NCBI GenBank assembly: GCA_937877465.1
Contig: CALFIT010000205.1
Coordinates: 1 to 16,571, forward strand
Source of the DNA: an uncultured Bacteroidales bacterium
GTDB taxonomy: Bacteria > Bacteroidota > Bacteroidia > Bacteroidales > F082
Direction: 5' to 3'
Length of the DNA stretch: 16,571 bases
The notes under the pieces: model-generated
Told to the model about the DNA's origin: nothing
Seen by the model: the letters and a program-made list of their open reading frames with translations, nothing else
Database searches by the model: none
In this document: positions 13,597 through 16,571 of the stretch, piece after piece
Layout of the letters: each line of letters begins with the position of its first letter
Numbering within the stretch: position 1 is the first letter of the stretch
Made by a program: the position numbers and the translations under genes

Positions 13597-16530
13597 ATGA
13601 GAACATTAAACAAAAATTCAAGAAAATCGCTGCTGCTTGGCGCGGTGGCGTTGCTGTTGCTTTCGGCCTGCTCGAAGAAGCAAGAAAGCAAGTACAAGTA
13701 TGAAACCGTGAAGGGCGACCCCACCGAGACGCGCCTTTACACGCTCGACAACGGCCTGACCGTCTATCTGAGCGTCAACCAAGAGGAGCCGCGCATCCAG
13801 ACCTACATCGCCGTGCGCACCGGCTCGAAGAACGACCCCGCCGAGACCACCGGCTTGGCCCACTACCTCGAACACCTCATGTTCAAGGGCACCGACAAGT
13901 TCGGCACCACCGACCCCGAGGCCGAGAAGCCTTTCCTCGACGACATTGAGGCGCGTTACGAGAAGTACCGCACCCTTACCGACCCCGAGGAACGCCGCCA
14001 GGCCTACCACGAAATCGACTCGGTGAGCCAATTGGCCGCACAGTATTTCATCCCCAACGAGTACGACAAGCTCATGTCGGCCATCGGCGCGGAAGGCACC
14101 AACGCCTACACCTCCAACGACGTGACCTGCTACACCGAGGACATCCCTTCCAACGAAGTCGAGAACTGGGCCAAGATCCAGGCCGACCGCTTCCAGAACA
14201 TGGTCATCCGTGGGTTCCACACCGAACTTGAGGCCGTGTATGAAGAGTACAACATCGGCATCGCACAGGACGTCCGCAAGTCGTGGGAAGCCCTGAGCGC
14301 CATGCTCTTCCCCACCCATCCCTACGGCACGCAGACCACCATCGGCACGCAGGAACACCTGAAGAACCCGTCGATCGTCAACATCAAGAACTACTTCAAC
14401 AAGTGGTACCGTCCCAACAACGTGGCCATCTGCATGGCCGGCGACTTCAACCCCGACGAGGTCATCGCCATCATCGACAAGTACTTTGGCAGCTGGCAAC
14501 CCGGCGACGACGTCACGCAACCCGAATTTCCGGCCTTGGCACCCATCGCCTCGCCCCGCGACACCTCCGTCTATGGCCTTGAAGCCGAGAACATCTGGAT
14601 GGGCTGGCGCTTCGACCGTGGCAACGCCTTGCAAGTCGACACGCTCAACATCATCGGCGAGATGCTCAGCAACGGCACCGCCGGACTCATCGACTTGGAT
14701 ATCAACCAGCAGATGACGATGCTCGGTGCTTGGGCGGGCTCACAAACCCTGCGCGACTATTCGAGCTTCATCATGGGCGGCACCCCGCGTCCCGGACAGA
14801 CCCTCGAAGAAGCCAAGGACCTGCTGCTTGCCGAAATCGAGAAACTGAAAAGCGGCGACTTCTCCGACGACCTGCTGCCGTCGGTCGTCAACAACGCCAA
14901 GCTCAACTATTACAATTCGTTGGAAAGCAACGCCGCACGCGCCAACATGTTCGTCGACACCTATATTAATGAAGTGCCTTGGAGTCAACAGGTGGGTTAC
15001 CTCGACCGCATCTCCAACATCACCAAGGAACAGATTGTGGCCTTCGCCAACAAGCATTTCAACGACAACTATGTAGTGGTCTACAAACGCCAAGGCGCCG
15101 ACGAAAACCTGAAGAAAATCGACAAGCCCGCCATCACGCCCATCCCGACCAACCGCGACCTGATGAGCGACTTTGTGAAGGAAGTGCAGGAAAGCGAAGT
15201 GGAGCCTATCCAGCCCCGTTTCGTCGATTTCAAGAAAGACCTGACCTTCGGCAACACCGAGGCCGGTCTGCCTTACATCTATGTGCAGAACAAGGAGAAC
15301 GGACGTTTCATCCTCGCGTTCCGTTACGACTTCGGCGAAGAGTCAGACCTGCGCTACAACATGGCCACCCAATATCTTGAGTACCTCGGCACCGACCAAA
15401 TGAGCAACGAGGAAATCAAGCAGCAGTTCTACAAGCTCGCCTGCGACTATTACATCAACGTGGGTGCGCGCAACATCACCGTCACCTTGCGCGGCTTGGG
15501 CGAAAACATGCCCGAAGCCTTGGCCTTGATGGAAAACGTGATGCAGAACGCCCAATCCGACCCCGCGATTGCCGAGATGTGCATCCAGATGTTGGAGAAG
15601 TCGCGCATGGACGCCAAGGCCAACCAAAACCGCAACTTCAGCGCCTTGGTGAACTACGGCATCTACGGTCCCTACAACCCGATGCGCAACCAACTCTCCA
15701 TCGAGCAACTCCACCAGCAAGACCCGCAAGAACTGCTCGACCTGCTGAAGGACCTCAAGAACTACAAGCACACCGTGTTGTATTACGGCCCGATGACCGC
15801 CCAAGAGATGGCCAAGGCCGTCACCGAGAACCACCCGACCGAGGCCGAGCTGCAAGACGTGCCCGAAGGCAAGCACTACGAGATGCAGCCCACGCCTGAG
15901 AACGAAATCGTCATCGCGCCCTACGACGCCAAGAACATCTACATGCGCATGATCCACAACGAGCAGCGCGAGTGGAACCCCGACGAGGCCGCAGTGAAGG
16001 CTATGTTCAACGAATACTACGGCGGTGGCATGAACACCATCGTGTTCCAAGAGCTGCGCGAGGCGCGTGGCTTGGCCTACAACGCCTACGCCGCCTACGT
16101 CGAGCCGAGCTACAAGGACCAGCCGGAATACTTCTTCACCCACATCATCACGCAAAACGACAAGATGATGGACTGCGTACACCAGTTCCACGAGATCTTG
16201 GACGAGATGCCTGAGAGCGAGCAGGCCTTTGGCATCGCCAAGGACGCCCTCACGAAGCGTTTGGCCAGCCAACGCACCACCAAGTTCGGACTCATCAACG
16301 CTTGGCTGAGCGCCCAGATGAAGGGCATCGACTACGACCTCAACGAGCGCATCTACAACGCCTTGCCCGACATCACCTTGCAAGACATCGTGAAGTTCGA
16401 GCAGGAGCAGATGGCCCGCAAGCCCTACCGTTACGTCATCCTCGGCGACGAGAAGGAACTCGACATGAAGGCCCTGCAAGAGCTTGGCCCCGTCCGCCGC
16501 GTGAGCACGGAAGAGATTTTCGGGTATTGA
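13597..16530 (+). CDS. M16 family (pitrilysin/insulinase-like) zinc peptidase lipoprotein
   Basis: The 977-residue protein has a lipoprotein signal peptide with lipobox LSAC, giving lipidated Cys25. The residues after it (SKKQES) are not acidic, so it lacks the usual Bacteroidetes surface-export signal and probably faces the periplasm; this is an inference. The N-terminal half is the active peptidase. The inverted zinc motif HYLEH gives H89, E92 and H93, and E210 and E217, seven apart, match the ExxxxxxE pair, with E217 the likely third ligand. The distance from H93 to E217 is 124 residues, against about 77 in insulin-degrading enzyme, owing to a charged helical insert near 105-150. The C-terminal half (about 550-977) is the inactive partner domain, with the typical GGGMNTIVFQELREARGLAY block. 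Family knowledge: such clamshell enzymes degrade peptides; the substrate here is unknown. No neighbour in the window shares its transcript. Confidence 0.93.
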   Translation: MRTLNKNSRKSLLLGAVALLLLSACSKKQESKYKYETVKGDPTETRLYTLDNGLTVYLSVNQEEPRIQTYIAVRTGSKNDPAETTGLAHYLEHLMFKGTDKFGTTDPEAEKPFLDDIEARYEKYRTLTDPEERRQAYHEIDSVSQLAAQYFIPNEYDKLMSAIGAEGTNAYTSNDVTCYTEDIPSNEVENWAKIQADRFQNMVIRGFHTELEAVYEEYNIGIAQDVRKSWEALSAMLFPTHPYGTQTTIGTQEHLKNPSIVNIKNYFNKWYRPNNVAICMAGDFNPDEVIAIIDKYFGSWQPGDDVTQPEFPALAPIASPRDTSVYGLEAENIWMGWRFDRGNALQVDTLNIIGEMLSNGTAGLIDLDINQQMTMLGAWAGSQTLRDYSSFIMGGTPRPGQTLEEAKDLLLAEIEKLKSGDFSDDLLPSVVNNAKLNYYNSLESNAARANMFVDTYINEVPWSQQVGYLDRISNITKEQIVAFANKHFNDNYVVVYKRQGADENLKKIDKPAITPIPTNRDLMSDFVKEVQESEVEPIQPRFVDFKKDLTFGNTEAGLPYIYVQNKENGRFILAFRYDFGEESDLRYNMATQYLEYLGTDQMSNEEIKQQFYKLACDYYINVGARNITVTLRGLGENMPEALALMENVMQNAQSDPAIAEMCIQMLEKSRMDAKANQNRNFSALVNYGIYGPYNPMRNQLSIEQLHQQDPQELLDLLKDLKNYKHTVLYYGPMTAQEMAKAVTENHPTEAELQDVPEGKHYEMQPTPENEIVIAPYDAKNIYMRMIHNEQREWNPDEAAVKAMFNEYYGGGMNTIVFQELREARGLAYNAYAAYVEPSYKDQPEYFFTHIITQNDKMMDCVHQFHEILDEMPESEQAFGIAKDALTKRLASQRTTKFGLINAWLSAQMKGIDYDLNERIYNALPDITLQDIVKFEQEQMARKPYRYVILGDEKELDMKALQELGPVRRVSTEEIFGY

Positions 16531-16538
16531 TTTGACTA

Positions 16539-16567
16539 TGTGGCCTATGGCCAAAGCCATAAACACA
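16539..16567. other. Small inverted repeat after the M16 gene
   Basis: TATGGC and GCCATA with the loop CAAA (16546-16561) form a six-pair stem, and an outer TGTG/CACA pair could extend it. It begins nine bases after the stop codon. There is no T-run before the window ends, so its role as a terminator is open. Confidence 0.3.
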
Positions 16568-16571
16568 ATGG

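Noticed and set aside
15343..16566. Long minus-strand open frame opposite the M16 peptidase
   Set aside because: It is the mirror of the conserved M16 C-terminal domain and has no recognisable motif or promoter of its own.
1..16571. CRISPR array, tRNA, rRNA, insertion sequence or phage genes
   Set aside because: No array of regular repeats, no tRNA-like arms in the gaps, and no transposase, integrase or terminal inverted repeat was seen.

Overview
The window looks like chromosomal DNA of a Bacteroidetes/Bacteroidales bacterium. The direct signs are: exact or near-exact Bacteroidetes-type -7 promoter elements (TAnnTTTG) in front of most transcription units; a secreted metalloprotease ending in a type IX secretion (T9SS) sorting domain; a TonB-dependent outer-membrane receptor; a fused NfnS/NfnL-type flavoprotein; and a gyrA followed by a TPR gene. 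A functional T9SS substrate points away from typical gut Bacteroides and towards T9SS-bearing lineages, but the species cannot be named from the sequence.

Layout. Region 1 (1-4113, + strand): the 3' part of an SPFH/prohibitin-like membrane protein gene, followed after 24 bases by a large M6-type metalloprotease with Fn3 modules and a T9SS tail. Region 2 (4123-6686, - strand): a two-gene unit, a MORN-repeat exported protein followed by a TonB-dependent receptor, with overlapping stop and start codons. It converges on the protease with only 9 bases between stops. Region 3 (6687-7118): a divergent promoter region and a 99-residue acidic protein of unknown function on the + strand. That gene converges on the next one through a perfect 16-bp palindrome. 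Region 4 (7119-9389, - strand): a fused ferredoxin:NADP oxidoreductase/glutamate-synthase-like flavoprotein. Region 5 (9541-13365, - strand): gyrA and a downstream exported TPR protein, closed by an intrinsic terminator. Region 6 (13366-16571): a 231-base divergent promoter region and an M16 (pitrilysin/insulinase-like) lipoprotein peptidase on the + strand.

The genes do not form one pathway. They are mostly core envelope, redox and DNA-topology genes in short transcription units. No CRISPR array, tRNA, rRNA, insertion sequence, phage gene or obvious defence system was seen, and I do not think the window hides a new multigene system. The most unusual signal is a duplicated hairpin-forming element inside the 3' end of gyrA. 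Its two copies differ only at four bases, and those four bases make two compensatory stem pairs. Second is the perfect palindrome that carries the stop codons of two converging genes. Third is the Nfn-type fusion, which has an Asp in place of the first Cys of its [2Fe-2S] site.
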